From positions 1-31,319 of the forward strand of contig CAZVFX010000084.1 of assembly GCA_964626565.1 (NCBI GenBank): a stretch of 31,319 bases of DNA. Direction: 5' to 3'. The notes beneath the pieces are model-generated. The model searched no databases. It had not been told where the DNA came from and saw only the letters and a program-made list of their open reading frames with translations. This stretch comes from CAZVFX01 sp964626565. GTDB taxonomy: Bacteria > Myxococcota_A > UBA9042 > CAIXZC01. The position numbers and the translations under genes were made by a program. The number at the start of each line of letters is the position of its first letter. Position 1 is the stretch's first letter. Positions 6,341 to 14,874 of this stretch are shown piece after piece.

Positions 6341-9300
6341 ATGCGATTACGGGGACCATTGCTGATTGCCGCTCTCCTGCCGATCTTCTCATGCGGATCG
6401 GGGACGACGCCGGGCAGCACGACCATCGTGACCGACGGCTTCTCCGACAAACGATTGGGCTGGGACATCACTTTCGATTTCGGAGCCTCCGAATTGCCGG
6501 AAGGGAAGGGGAATTGCGACGACGGCCTGCACAACGGCGCCGAGACCGGCGTAGATTGCGGTGGCGATTGTGAGCCCTGCCTGGTGGGCGGAGGCTGTGC
6601 GGAGCCGGGTGACTGTATCACGGGCGTTTGTTTGCAGGGTAGCTGCGTCGAGCCATCTTGTGCGGACGAGCTTGTCAACGGCGATGAAACCGGTCTTGAC
6701 TGCGGGGGGACCTGCCCACCCTGTGCGGCGGGCCAGCCGTGCGGGCAGAATTCCGACTGTGAGAGTCTCCTTTGCGAACAATCTGTTTGCGCTGCTTCAG
6801 CGTGTGACGACGAGGTGCTCAACGGCGACGAAAGCGACGTCGATTGCGGCGGTTCCTGCCCCGGCTGCGACGCGGATGGTGTGTGCGGGACAGAGGCGGA
6901 CTGCGCAAGCCTGATTTGTGTTGAAGGTTTGTGCGTTGCGGGCACGTGTGACGACGGAGTCACCAACGGAGGAGAGACGGACGAGGATTGTGGCGGTGAC
7001 TGCCAGCCCTGCGCCGATGGGAGCACCTGCGGCGACTCAGACGATTGCTCAAGCCTGGTGTGCAGCGACGGCGTCTGTGATGCACCCTCATGCGACGACG
7101 CCCAGGCCAACGGCGACGAAACCGGAGTGGATTGCGGCGGGGAGTGCCCACCTTGCTCCGAGGGCGACCCGTGCCTGGAAGCGGCAGATTGTCTCGACGG
7201 CGTATGTGAAGAGGGCGAGTGCCAGGCTCCAACCTGCGATGACGGAGTGGCCAACGGAGCGGAGACGGACCTGGACTGCGGCGGAGACTGTGCCCCTTGC
7301 GGCGACGAGCAGAACTGCCTTTCCGCGGCAGATTGCGTCAGCGGCGTGTGCCAGGACGAGGTCTGTCTAGCACCATCATGCGACGATTCGGTGGCCAACG
7401 GCACCGAGACAGACGTGGATTGCGGTGGTGATTGCACCCCCTGCAAACCGGGCGCAAATTGCGGCGAAAACACGGACTGCACCAGCGAGGTTTGTCTGAC
7501 GGGAGTCTGCCAGGCCCCGGCCTGCGACGACGGGGTCAAAAACGGGGCGGAAACCGATATCGACTGCGGTACGACTTGCGACCCGTGCGACATCGACCAG
7601 GGCTGCTTCGAAGATGCGGACTGTTTATCCCTGGTCTGCCAGGAGTCCGCGTGCCAGCCTGCGTCCTGCGGTGATGGCGTACTCAATGGTGACGAGAGCG
7701 ATTTGGACTGCGGCGGGTCCTGCGGCGGCTGTCCGGACGGCGGAGCCTGTGGCGATGGGCTCGACTGCATCAGTGGAGTGTGCGCAGAAACGCTGTGCCA
7801 GGTGCCCACTTGCGAAGACGACGTCAAGAACGGGACGGAAACCGACCTCGACTGCGGCGGAGAATGCCCGGTCTGCGCCGACTTGATGGGCTGTTTCGCG
7901 GGCGCAGACTGTGCCAGCGGCGTCTGCGAGGAGGCTGTCTGCCAGCCCGCTGCTTGCGACGATGGGGTGAAGAACGGTGACGAGACCGACCTGGATTGCG
8001 GGGGGCCGTGCCCGGCCTGTGCCGACGGCTCTGTTTGCGTCGCCGGCGCCGACTGCGTGAGCCAGGTGTGTGCGGACGGCGTATGCGCCCATGCCTCATG
8101 CGTCGACGAGGTGAAGAACGGTGACGAGTCCGACACCGACTGCGGCGGGTCGTGCGACCCCTGTGCCGATGGAGCGGGGTGCGGCGGAGCGATGGACTGC
8201 GTCAGCGGGGTCTGCCTCGATGGATTGTGCGCTCCGGCGGCGTGTGACGACGGGGTCCTCAACGGCCCGGAGACGGGCACCGACTGCGGCGGCGGCTGCC
8301 CTCCATGCTCCGATGGAAACAAGTGCCTCGTGCCCGAGGATTGTGAAAGCTTGGTGTGCGGCCAGGGTCTTTGCCAGCAGGCGGGCTGCGGCGACGGGGT
8401 GATGAACGGTGATGAAACGGGAGCGGATTGCGGGGGCTCCTGCGCCGGCTGCCCGGACGGAGACGCATGCCTTGGAGGCAGCGACTGCCAGAGCCTGGTG
8501 TGCGCGGACGGCGTCTGCCTTGCGGCGGCCTGCGACGACGAGGTGCTGAACGGCCAGGAGACCGGCCCCGACTGCGGCGGCGGGTGCGACCCGTGTCCGG
8601 ACGGCTCCGGCTGCCTTGTGGCGGCCGATTGCACCAGTGGTGTCTGTGCAGAGTCCATCTGTCTGGCTCCAGCGTGCGACGACGGCGTGGCCAACGGCGA
8701 CGAGACGGGCCCCGACTGCGGCGGAAGCTGCGATGCGTGCGAAGCAGGGTTCGGCTGCGTAACGGCTGGCGATTGCCTTAGCGGAGTGTGCCTGGACCAG
8801 GTCTGCCAGGCCTCTTCGTGCGACGACGGCGTGCGGAACGGGGACGAAAGTGACCAGGACTGCGGTGGTGGCTGCGACGGCTGCGCCGACGGCCTCAACT
8901 GCTTATCAGGGTCCGACTGCGCCAGTCTGGTCTGCGACAGCGGAACGTGCCAGATTCCGTCCTGCGAAGACGGCACCACCAACGGTACCGAGAGCGACCA
9001 GGATTGCGGCGGCGGCTGCCCCCAATGCGACCAGGGCCAGGCGTGCGGCGCCCCTGACGACTGCATAAGTTGGATCTGCCATGAGGGCATCTGCCAGGCG
9101 CCGTCCTGCGACGATTTCATGACCAATGGCGATGAAACCGACGAGGACTGTGGCGGGAGTTGCCCGCCCTGCCCCAACGGCCTGGCCTGTGAAGTTGATG
9201 CTGACTGTGAAAGCTCGGTATGTAACGAACAGGTGTGCCAACTTCCGACCTGTGACGATGAAGTGGCCAACGGAACCGAAACGGACGCGGATTGCGGCGG

Positions 9301-11230
9301 TGATTGCGCACCGTGCGCAGACGGGTCCGCCTGCAAAGTCTCAGCCGACTGCGAAAGCTCGGTATGCGACGAGGCTGTTTGTGCCGGAGCGTCCTGCGCA
9401 GACGGCGTTTTCAACGGGTCGGAAACCGACACCGACTGCGGCGGCCCGTGTGGGCCTTGCCCTGACGGTTGGGCGTGTGCAGGTGATGAAGACTGCCAGA
9501 GCGCGATTTGCAAGGGTGGTGCGTGCGCGTCGCCTACTTGTAACGACAGCACCGCCAACGGGACGGAAACAGATGTCGATTGTGGCGGTAACTGCCCGGC
9601 TTGTCCTGCCCTCTCGGCGTGCGAAAAGGCCGCCGACTGCGCCAGCAGCGTCTGCCAGGCCAACATCTGCCAGGCTGCCGCGTGCGATGACGAGGTAACC
9701 AACGGCCAGGAGGCGGACGTGGACTGCGGCGGCGAGTGCCCCCCTTGTGCGGACGGCCAGCAATGCGGCGTTCCCGGCGACTGCGAGAGCGGCGTCTGCA
9801 GCGCCGGGATTTGCCAGGCCCCCACTTGCAGCGATGAGGTGGCCAACGGCGGCGAATCCGATGTGGATTGCGGAGGCGGATGCGACCCGTGCGCGGACGG
9901 GGCTGCTTGTCTGGCGCCGGCGGACTGCGCCAGTGGCGTGTGCGTCGATGAAGAGTGCCAGGCGCCGAGTTGCTACGACGGTATAACCAACGGAGACGAA
10001 ACCGACTTGGACTGCGGTGCAGCCTGCCCGCCCTGCGGCCACGGCCAACTGTGTGGGGTAGACGGCGATTGTGTCAAAGGCGGCGTTTGTGACGGCGGTG
10101 TGTGCTCCGTGTACGGCGACGGCAGCGACGGCAACCTGGTGGTGTCGGGCGGCCTCGTCACCATCAACACCGTGGCGGCTCAGGCTTCCGGTCCGGCCGG
10201 CGGTCTCCAATTGACGCTCAAGGCGCCGGCTCAGGGTTTCGCGGCTGGGCAGCGGGTGCTCATACATCAAACCATGGGCGACGACGCCGGGCTCTGGGAG
10301 CAGAGGCTGGTGGCTGAGGCGGCATCGGCGATCCTCACCTTGTCGTCCCCGCTGAGCAACACGTACCTGTCCGATGGCGGGAACAACCGGGCCCAGGTGG
10401 TAGTTGTGCCGGAGTATGCGAAAGTGACCATAAGCGGCGGCACGTTAACCGCCCCTGCCTGGAACGGCGAGACCGGCGGCCTGCTGGTGTTGGCCGCACA
10501 GGAAGACATGGTGATGAGCGGTGGCTCGGTGACCATGTCCTATCGTGGGTTCAGGGGCACCGGGCACGGCTGCAAGTACCGCTGCCAGACCGGTTTCTCC
10601 GGTGAGTCGGCATCAGGTCCGGGCAGCGCCACGACCGCGGCCAACTGGATGGGCGGCGGCGGCGGTGAGCAGGGCCAGGATTGCGGAGGAGGAGGAGGAG
10701 GAGGTTTCTCCACCTTTGGTGGCTACGGTTCGTTCGGTTCTTGCGGCGCGTGCAAACTGCACTGCCCGATTTGGGGCGGAGAGCAGGGACAGATTGGTGG
10801 TGCCGAAGACCTTGGAACCACGTTGTTGTTCGGTGGTGCGGGGGGAGAAGGGGGCGGTGATGAGGACGGCGCCTACCCCGGCAAGGGCGGCAACAGCGGC
10901 GGCGCAGTCTTACTCCAGGCCTCCGAGCTTACGATACAGGGGGCGATCTCGAGTAATGGGCAGGCTGGCGCCCACGGCCTCAATTCGGGGTGTGGCGCCT
11001 GGGGTTGCGGCATGGGCGGCGGTGGAGGAGGTGCGGGCGGCGCAATCTACATAATGTCTGAAGATGCGAAATTGGGTGCAGGCAAGGTCACAACGCAAGG
11101 TGGCGCCGGCGGAAAGTGCACCTGCGGGTCCAGCTACTGGGGCGGAGCCGGATCGGTCGGCCGCATCGGTGTTGCAGCAGCACTAATTGAAGGAACTACC
11201 GTTCCGGACTACGTGGATTTGAGTGAGTAG
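6341..11230 (+). CDS. giant lipoprotein with 25 eight-cysteine repeats and a Gly-rich C-terminal domain
   Basis: The product has 1629 residues. The ATG at 6341 follows GGAGGAG. The signal sequence ends in IFSC (C18), so it is probably lipid-anchored. After a short linker containing FDFG (45-48), residues 59-1259 are 25 consecutive repeats of 48 residues. Each has eight cysteines, with consensus CDDGVxNGxETDxDCGG, then CxPC, DC and VC spacings. Residues from about 1265 form a second region: a beta-rich part (GQRVLIHQTMG, TLTAPAWNGETGG) then Gly-rich loops with further cysteines, a pattern I know from large secreted Myxococcota proteins. The acidic 'NGxETDxDCGG' spacing suggests disulfide-bonded modules, possibly calcium-dependent, forming a long surface stalk. 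The function is unknown. The sulfotransferase starts directly after the stop codon, so it may be translationally coupled. Confidence 0.93.
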   Translation: MRLRGPLLIAALLPIFSCGSGTTPGSTTIVTDGFSDKRLGWDITFDFGASELPEGKGNCDDGLHNGAETGVDCGGDCEPCLVGGGCAEPGDCITGVCLQGSCVEPSCADELVNGDETGLDCGGTCPPCAAGQPCGQNSDCESLLCEQSVCAASACDDEVLNGDESDVDCGGSCPGCDADGVCGTEADCASLICVEGLCVAGTCDDGVTNGGETDEDCGGDCQPCADGSTCGDSDDCSSLVCSDGVCDAPSCDDAQANGDETGVDCGGECPPCSEGDPCLEAADCLDGVCEEGECQAPTCDDGVANGAETDLDCGGDCAPCGDEQNCLSAADCVSGVCQDEVCLAPSCDDSVANGTETDVDCGGDCTPCKPGANCGENTDCTSEVCLTGVCQAPACDDGVKNGAETDIDCGTTCDPCDIDQGCFEDADCLSLVCQESACQPASCGDGVLNGDESDLDCGGSCGGCPDGGACGDGLDCISGVCAETLCQVPTCEDDVKNGTETDLDCGGECPVCADLMGCFAGADCASGVCEEAVCQPAACDDGVKNGDETDLDCGGPCPACADGSVCVAGADCVSQVCADGVCAHASCVDEVKNGDESDTDCGGSCDPCADGAGCGGAMDCVSGVCLDGLCAPAACDDGVLNGPETGTDCGGGCPPCSDGNKCLVPEDCESLVCGQGLCQQAGCGDGVMNGDETGADCGGSCAGCPDGDACLGGSDCQSLVCADGVCLAAACDDEVLNGQETGPDCGGGCDPCPDGSGCLVAADCTSGVCAESICLAPACDDGVANGDETGPDCGGSCDACEAGFGCVTAGDCLSGVCLDQVCQASSCDDGVRNGDESDQDCGGGCDGCADGLNCLSGSDCASLVCDSGTCQIPSCEDGTTNGTESDQDCGGGCPQCDQGQACGAPDDCISWICHEGICQAPSCDDFMTNGDETDEDCGGSCPPCPNGLACEVDADCESSVCNEQVCQLPTCDDEVANGTETDADCGGDCAPCADGSACKVSADCESSVCDEAVCAGASCADGVFNGSETDTDCGGPCGPCPDGWACAGDEDCQSAICKGGACASPTCNDSTANGTETDVDCGGNCPACPALSACEKAADCASSVCQANICQAAACDDEVTNGQEADVDCGGECPPCADGQQCGVPGDCESGVCSAGICQAPTCSDEVANGGESDVDCGGGCDPCADGAACLAPADCASGVCVDEECQAPSCYDGITNGDETDLDCGAACPPCGHGQLCGVDGDCVKGGVCDGGVCSVYGDGSDGNLVVSGGLVTINTVAAQASGPAGGLQLTLKAPAQGFAAGQRVLIHQTMGDDAGLWEQRLVAEAASAILTLSSPLSNTYLSDGGNNRAQVVVVPEYAKVTISGGTLTAPAWNGETGGLLVLAAQEDMVMSGGSVTMSYRGFRGTGHGCKYRCQTGFSGESASGPGSATTAANWMGGGGGEQGQDCGGGGGGGFSTFGGYGSFGSCGACKLHCPIWGGEQGQIGGAEDLGTTLLFGGAGGEGGGDEDGAYPGKGGNSGGAVLLQASELTIQGAISSNGQAGAHGLNSGCGAWGCGMGGGGGGAGGAIYIMSEDAKLGAGKVTTQGGAGGKCTCGSSYWGGAGSVGRIGVAAALIEGTTVPDYVDLSE
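6515..10117 (+). repeat. 25 tandem 144-bp units (48 residues, 8 Cys each)
   Basis: The first unit starts at the cysteine codon at 6515 and the 25th at 9971, exactly 24 x 144 bases later, so there are no indels across 3.4 kb. Only the last unit has one extra residue. Units share the eight Cys positions (1, 15, 19, 22, 28, 34, 39, 44), NGxE[TS] and DCGG, but DNA and loop residues vary between units. The array is therefore old or under protein-level constraint, not freshly duplicated. Confidence 0.95.
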
Positions 11231-12340
11231 ATGAAGAAAAAACACAAGAGCTTGATGAGCCCATGGACGGGCTATTCGTTGTCGGCCTGGGTGAAGATGC
11301 TCGCCCAGTATCGATTCGCTGTGAGCCCACAGAACGCTCACCGGGTTCTGGGCATCACTCTGGCCAGTGGCATACATTCGGCGCTGGCGATGGTTGAAAA
11401 GCTGGTCCATGGGGACCGAATCAGGAATGCCGTGATCGACCCGCCTCCGGTCTTCGTCATCGGGCACTGGCGCACGGGCACCACCCACCTGCACGAGTTG
11501 CTGACCCAGGACACGGACCACACCTTCCCCAACACGTACGAGTGCTTCGATCCCAACCATTTCCTGTTGACGGAAGGGACCACTGACAAGGCCTTGCGCT
11601 TTTTGCTGCCGGAAAGGCGGCCCATGGACAACATGGCTGTAGGCTTCGAACGTCCCCAGGAGGACGAGTTCGCTTTGTGTGGGACCGGGGTGGGCTCGCC
11701 GTATCTCAGGATCGCATTTCCCAACTCACCACTACGCCATGAACAGTACCTCGACCTGGAGGGCCTGTCAGCCCGGGAACTGGAGAAGTGGAAGGATGGT
11801 TTTATGCTTCTGCTCCGGCGCCTCTCGGCTCACCGGCCCGGTCGTCTGATCCTGAAATCCCCGGCCCACTCGTGCCGGGTGAAGGTGCTCAACGAGATGT
11901 TCCCCGACGCCCTTTTCGTCCACATCGTCCGCAACCCTTACGACGTGTTTCCGTCCACCGTCCACCTTTGGAAACGCCTCATCGGCGATTGGGCTCTGCA
12001 GAAACCCCATTTCGGGGGGTTGGAGGATTATGTGTTCGACACCTACCTCCATGTCTATCGCAAACTGGACGAAGCCCGGGAACTGGTGGACCCGGCCCGT
12101 TTCCATGAACTCCGATACGAAGACTTGATTGAGGACCCCGTGCGGGAAATGCGGGCCATCTACGAGCGGCTGGCTCTCGGCGATTTCGAAAAAGCGAGGC
12201 CATCGGTCGAGAAATACCTGGCCGGGCTCACGTCCTACAAGACCAACAAGTACAAATTGACTGAAGCCCGGCGCGCGGAAATCACACGTCGCTGGGGAAC
12301 CGTTATCAAGCAGTACGGCTACAGCACGAGCAGTGACTAA
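11231..12340 (+). CDS. PAPS-dependent sulfotransferase (Sulfotransfer_3-like)
   Basis: The product has 369 residues. The ATG directly abuts the TAG of the preceding lipoprotein gene and has no strong ribosome site, which suggests translational coupling. An ATG eight codons in is a possible alternative start. The 5'-phosphosulfate loop is visible as GHWRTGTTHLH (78-88), and the 3'-phosphate-binding region as HIVRNPYDVFPST with R234. YEDL and DP(V)REM near the C-terminus are also usual in this family. Family members move sulfate from PAPS to hydroxyl or amino groups of carbohydrates, lipids, small molecules or tyrosines. No signal peptide is seen, so it acts in the cytoplasm or at the membrane. 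The PAPS-making enzyme is encoded 20 bases downstream, which supports a dedicated sulfation module. The acceptor is unknown. Confidence 0.92.
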   Translation: MKKKHKSLMSPWTGYSLSAWVKMLAQYRFAVSPQNAHRVLGITLASGIHSALAMVEKLVHGDRIRNAVIDPPPVFVIGHWRTGTTHLHELLTQDTDHTFPNTYECFDPNHFLLTEGTTDKALRFLLPERRPMDNMAVGFERPQEDEFALCGTGVGSPYLRIAFPNSPLRHEQYLDLEGLSARELEKWKDGFMLLLRRLSAHRPGRLILKSPAHSCRVKVLNEMFPDALFVHIVRNPYDVFPSTVHLWKRLIGDWALQKPHFGGLEDYVFDTYLHVYRKLDEARELVDPARFHELRYEDLIEDPVREMRAIYERLALGDFEKARPSVEKYLAGLTSYKTNKYKLTEARRAEITRRWGTVIKQYGYSTSSD

Positions 12341-12360
12341 AAACCTGTGAGGAGAAGTTT

Positions 12361-14079
12361 ATGCAAGATGGACTGATTACCCCCTACGGCGGCGAACTCA
12401 ATGATTTGCTCGTCGGGGCTGATGAGGCGCAGACATTGAAGACCGACTCCTGCGACTGGCCCTCATGGGATCTGACCCCACGCCAGATCTGTGACCTCGA
12501 ATTGCTCATGTCGGGGGGATTCTCGCCATTGCGGGGCTTCATGAACCGGGCGGACTACCAGGGCGTGTGTAACGACATGCGGCTTGCCGACGGCACGCTA
12601 TGGCCCATGCCAATTACGTTGGACGTTACACCCGAGATGGCGGAAAAGTTGGAGCCGGGGGGCAAGCTGGCGTTGCGCGACCCGGAGGGCGTGATGCTGG
12701 CTGTACTCACGGTGGAGGACGTGTGGCAGCCGGAGCGCGAGAAAGAAGCCGCTCAGGTCTACGGCTCCACCAACCGGGAGCACCCCGGCGTGGCCCACGT
12801 TCTCGACGGGCTCAACGAGTTCTACGTCGGGGGCAGAATCCAGGGCGTCACCCGTCCCGTCCACTACGATTTCGGGGAAATCAGGGATACGCCGGCTGCG
12901 CTTCGTGAACGATTCCGGGCCAGGGGATGGACGCGAGTCGTGGCGTTCCAGACCCGCAACCCCATGCACCGGGCGCACCACGAACTTACCCTGCAGGCGG
13001 CACAGGGTGTTGAGGGAGGGCTACTGATTCACCCGGTGGTAGGCATGACCAAGCCGGGCGACGTGGATCACTACACCCGGGTGCGTTGCTACAAGGCGAT
13101 ACTCAAGCGCTATCCCGAAGACTCGGTTGAGTTGTCGCTGCTCCCGCTGGCCATGCGCATGGGCGGTCCCCGGGAAGCACTTTGGCACGCCATTATCAGG
13201 CGCAACTACGGTTGCTCCCACCTCATCGTAGGAAGGGATCACGCCGGTCCCGGTTCCGCGTCGGACGGCACTCCGTTCTACCCGCCGTTCGAGGCTCAGG
13301 AACTGCTCGAGCGCCACCAGGAAGAGATCGGGGTCACCATGGTGCCCTTCAAGTTGATGGTGTACGTAAAAGACGTGGACAGTTATCTGCCGGTTGGCGA
13401 GGTGCCTGACGACGGCACGGTGCTGTCGATTTCGGGGACGGATCTGAGACGTAAGCTGTCGCTCGGGGAAATGATCCCGAACTGGTTCACCTTTCCCGAG
13501 GTAGCGGATGAGCTACGCCGCACCCATCCGCCTCGTGAAAAACAGGGTTTTACTGTGTTCTTCACCGGCCTTTCCGGCTCGGGCAAGTCCACAATCGCCA
13601 ACGTGGTTATGACCCGCCTGCTGGAAACAGGGGGGCGCAGCATCACCTTGCTCGACGGAGACCTGGTGCGCGGTCATTTGTCGTCGGAGTTGGGGTTCTC
13701 CAAGGAGCACCGGGATCTCAACATCCGCCGCATCGGTTTTGTGGCGGCCGAGGTTACTCGGGCAGGCGGCATCGCCATTTGCGCGCCTATCGCTCCCTAC
13801 GACGCGGTCCGAAGGGAGGTTCGGGAGATGGTGGAGCGGGGCGGCGGCTTCGCCCTGGTGCACGTTTCCACGCCGGTGGAAACTTGTGAGCAGCGGGACC
13901 GCAAGGGGTTATACGCCAAGGCGCGGGCCGGCATCATCAAGCAATTCACCGGCATTTCCGACCCGTACGAAGAACCGGCCGATGCTGAACTTGCTATCGA
14001 TACCACATCGGTGGAGCCGGACGAAGCTGCCCGCACTGTTGTGGACTATCTGGTTGGCCAGGGCTACCTGAAGCACTAA
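12361..14079 (+). CDS. sat/cysC: bifunctional sulfate adenylyltransferase / adenylylsulfate kinase (PAPS synthetase)
   Basis: The product has 572 residues. The ATG at 12361 follows GAGGAGAAG. The N-terminal ATP sulfurylase (about 1-390) shows QTRNPMHRAHHE (197-208; H203 and H206 in the HxxH) and GRDHAGPG (from 291). It converts ATP and sulfate to APS. The C-terminal APS kinase has the P-loop GLSGSGKST (403-411), LDGDLVR, LGFSKEHRDLNIRRIG and KGLYAKAR, and phosphorylates APS to PAPS. All expected active-site motifs are intact in both halves, so both reactions are likely. Sat-then-kinase order resembles Aquifex and fungal proteins. No PAPS reductase, sulfite reductase or sulfate transporter gene is in the window, so the immediate consumer of PAPS in this context is the upstream sulfotransferase. 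The gene converges on the superoxide dismutase gene with a 7-base gap. Confidence 0.96.
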   Translation: MQDGLITPYGGELNDLLVGADEAQTLKTDSCDWPSWDLTPRQICDLELLMSGGFSPLRGFMNRADYQGVCNDMRLADGTLWPMPITLDVTPEMAEKLEPGGKLALRDPEGVMLAVLTVEDVWQPEREKEAAQVYGSTNREHPGVAHVLDGLNEFYVGGRIQGVTRPVHYDFGEIRDTPAALRERFRARGWTRVVAFQTRNPMHRAHHELTLQAAQGVEGGLLIHPVVGMTKPGDVDHYTRVRCYKAILKRYPEDSVELSLLPLAMRMGGPREALWHAIIRRNYGCSHLIVGRDHAGPGSASDGTPFYPPFEAQELLERHQEEIGVTMVPFKLMVYVKDVDSYLPVGEVPDDGTVLSISGTDLRRKLSLGEMIPNWFTFPEVADELRRTHPPREKQGFTVFFTGLSGSGKSTIANVVMTRLLETGGRSITLLDGDLVRGHLSSELGFSKEHRDLNIRRIGFVAAEVTRAGGIAICAPIAPYDAVRREVREMVERGGGFALVHVSTPVETCEQRDRKGLYAKARAGIIKQFTGISDPYEEPADAELAIDTTSVEPDEAARTVVDYLVGQGYLKH

Positions 14080-14086
14080 AAGGAAC

Positions 14087-14701
14087 CTACCTCATAGCAT
14101 CGACGTAGCGCTTCTGCACCTCGCTCCAGTTCACCAGGTTCCAAAACGCGCTGACGTACTCGGGCCGGCGATTCTGGTATTTGAGGTAGTAGGCGTGTTC
14201 CCACACGTCGAGGCCCAGAATCGGCACCCCTTTTCCCTCGATGATTGGGTTGTCCTGGTTTGGCGAACTGCCAACTTTCAGTTCCTTGCCGTCAACGTAC
14301 GCCCAGGCCCATCCAGAACCGAAACGCGTCTTTGCCGCGGTTTCAAACGTTTCCTTGAACTGCTGGAATGAACCAAAGGTTGAGTCGATGGCCGCGGCCA
14401 GGTCTCCCACTGGAGTCCCGCCCTGTTTGGGGCCAAGGACGCTCCAGAAAAGGGAATGGTTGTAGTGCCCCCCACCGTTGTTCCTCAACGCGGTACGCTG
14501 GGTTTCAGGCAACTCGGGCAGGAACTTGAGAATCCACTGCAGGCTACGGCCCGGGAACTGAGGCCCGAGCGCCTCTACCGCCTGGTTCAGGTTGGCCACA
14601 TACCCGGCATGGTGCTTGCCATGGTGAATCCCCATGGTCCTGGCATCGATGTAGGGTTCCAGAGCATCAAGATCATATGTAAGTTTCGGCAATGTAAACA
14701 T
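14087..14701 (-). CDS. sodA: superoxide dismutase, Mn-type (Fe/Mn family)
   Basis: The product has 204 residues. I chose the ATG at 14701 over an upstream in-frame start because GGAGGT lies five bases before it and the residues from there match the family N-terminus. Metal ligands are H26 (IHHGKHH), H82 (NHSLFW), D165 and H169 (DVWEHAYY). GGG at 76-78 and Q149 (PNQDNP) favour manganese or cambialistic use over iron-only types. One small deviation is WAWAYV where WAWLV is usual. No signal peptide is present, so it is cytoplasmic. It converts superoxide to oxygen and peroxide, implying at least occasional oxygen exposure. The leader carries a strong hairpin at 14717-14742. Confidence 0.97.
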   Translation of the reverse strand: MFTLPKLTYDLDALEPYIDARTMGIHHGKHHAGYVANLNQAVEALGPQFPGRSLQWILKFLPELPETQRTALRNNGGGHYNHSLFWSVLGPKQGGTPVGDLAAAIDSTFGSFQQFKETFETAAKTRFGSGWAWAYVDGKELKVGSSPNQDNPIIEGKGVPILGLDVWEHAYYLKYQNRRPEYVSAFWNLVNWSEVQKRYVDAMR

Positions 14702-14716
14702 ATCAACCTCCACAAC

Positions 14717-14742
14717 AATTGGGGCCGACGAATCGGCCAATT
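14717..14742 (-). promoter_or_regulatory. hairpin in the superoxide dismutase leader
   Basis: GGCCGA (14723-14728) and TCGGCC (14733-14738) pair perfectly around a 4-base loop, and flanking AATT/AATT extends the stem past a two-base bulge. Read on the minus strand the loop is UUCG, a stable tetraloop sequence. It ends 15 bases upstream of the start codon. It could be an operator, a leader structure affecting ribosome access, or an mRNA stabiliser. Nothing in the sequence identifies a ligand. Confidence 0.5.
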
Positions 14743-14780
14743 AGAAAAACCTGTGTGCCTCCCTGCCGATTTCAAGGGCT

Positions 14781-14809
14781 TTTACAAGCCGGTACAAAGA
14801 TCGTATAGT
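14781..14809 (+). promoter_or_regulatory. sigma70-like promoter for the P-loop protein gene
   Basis: TTTACA (14781-14786, five of six) and TATAGT (14804-14809, five of six) are separated by exactly 17 bases. Transcription from about 14816 would give a leader of roughly 60 bases to the ATG at 14875. This is one of the best consensus matches in the window. Confidence 0.65.
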
Positions 14810-14874
14810 CAGTCGAAATCTGCGTTATCCGACGTTTTGATGACATCGGCTGATCTTATTTGGGAGGGATAAAA

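Noticed and set aside
6229..9846. 1205-codon open frame on the minus strand opposite the Cys-repeat array
   Set aside because: It mirrors the 144-base period of the plus-strand repeats. A period that is a multiple of three in GC-rich DNA without stop codons on the opposite strand produces such shadows. It encodes low-complexity PPQS/SSSQ blocks and has no ribosome site logic.
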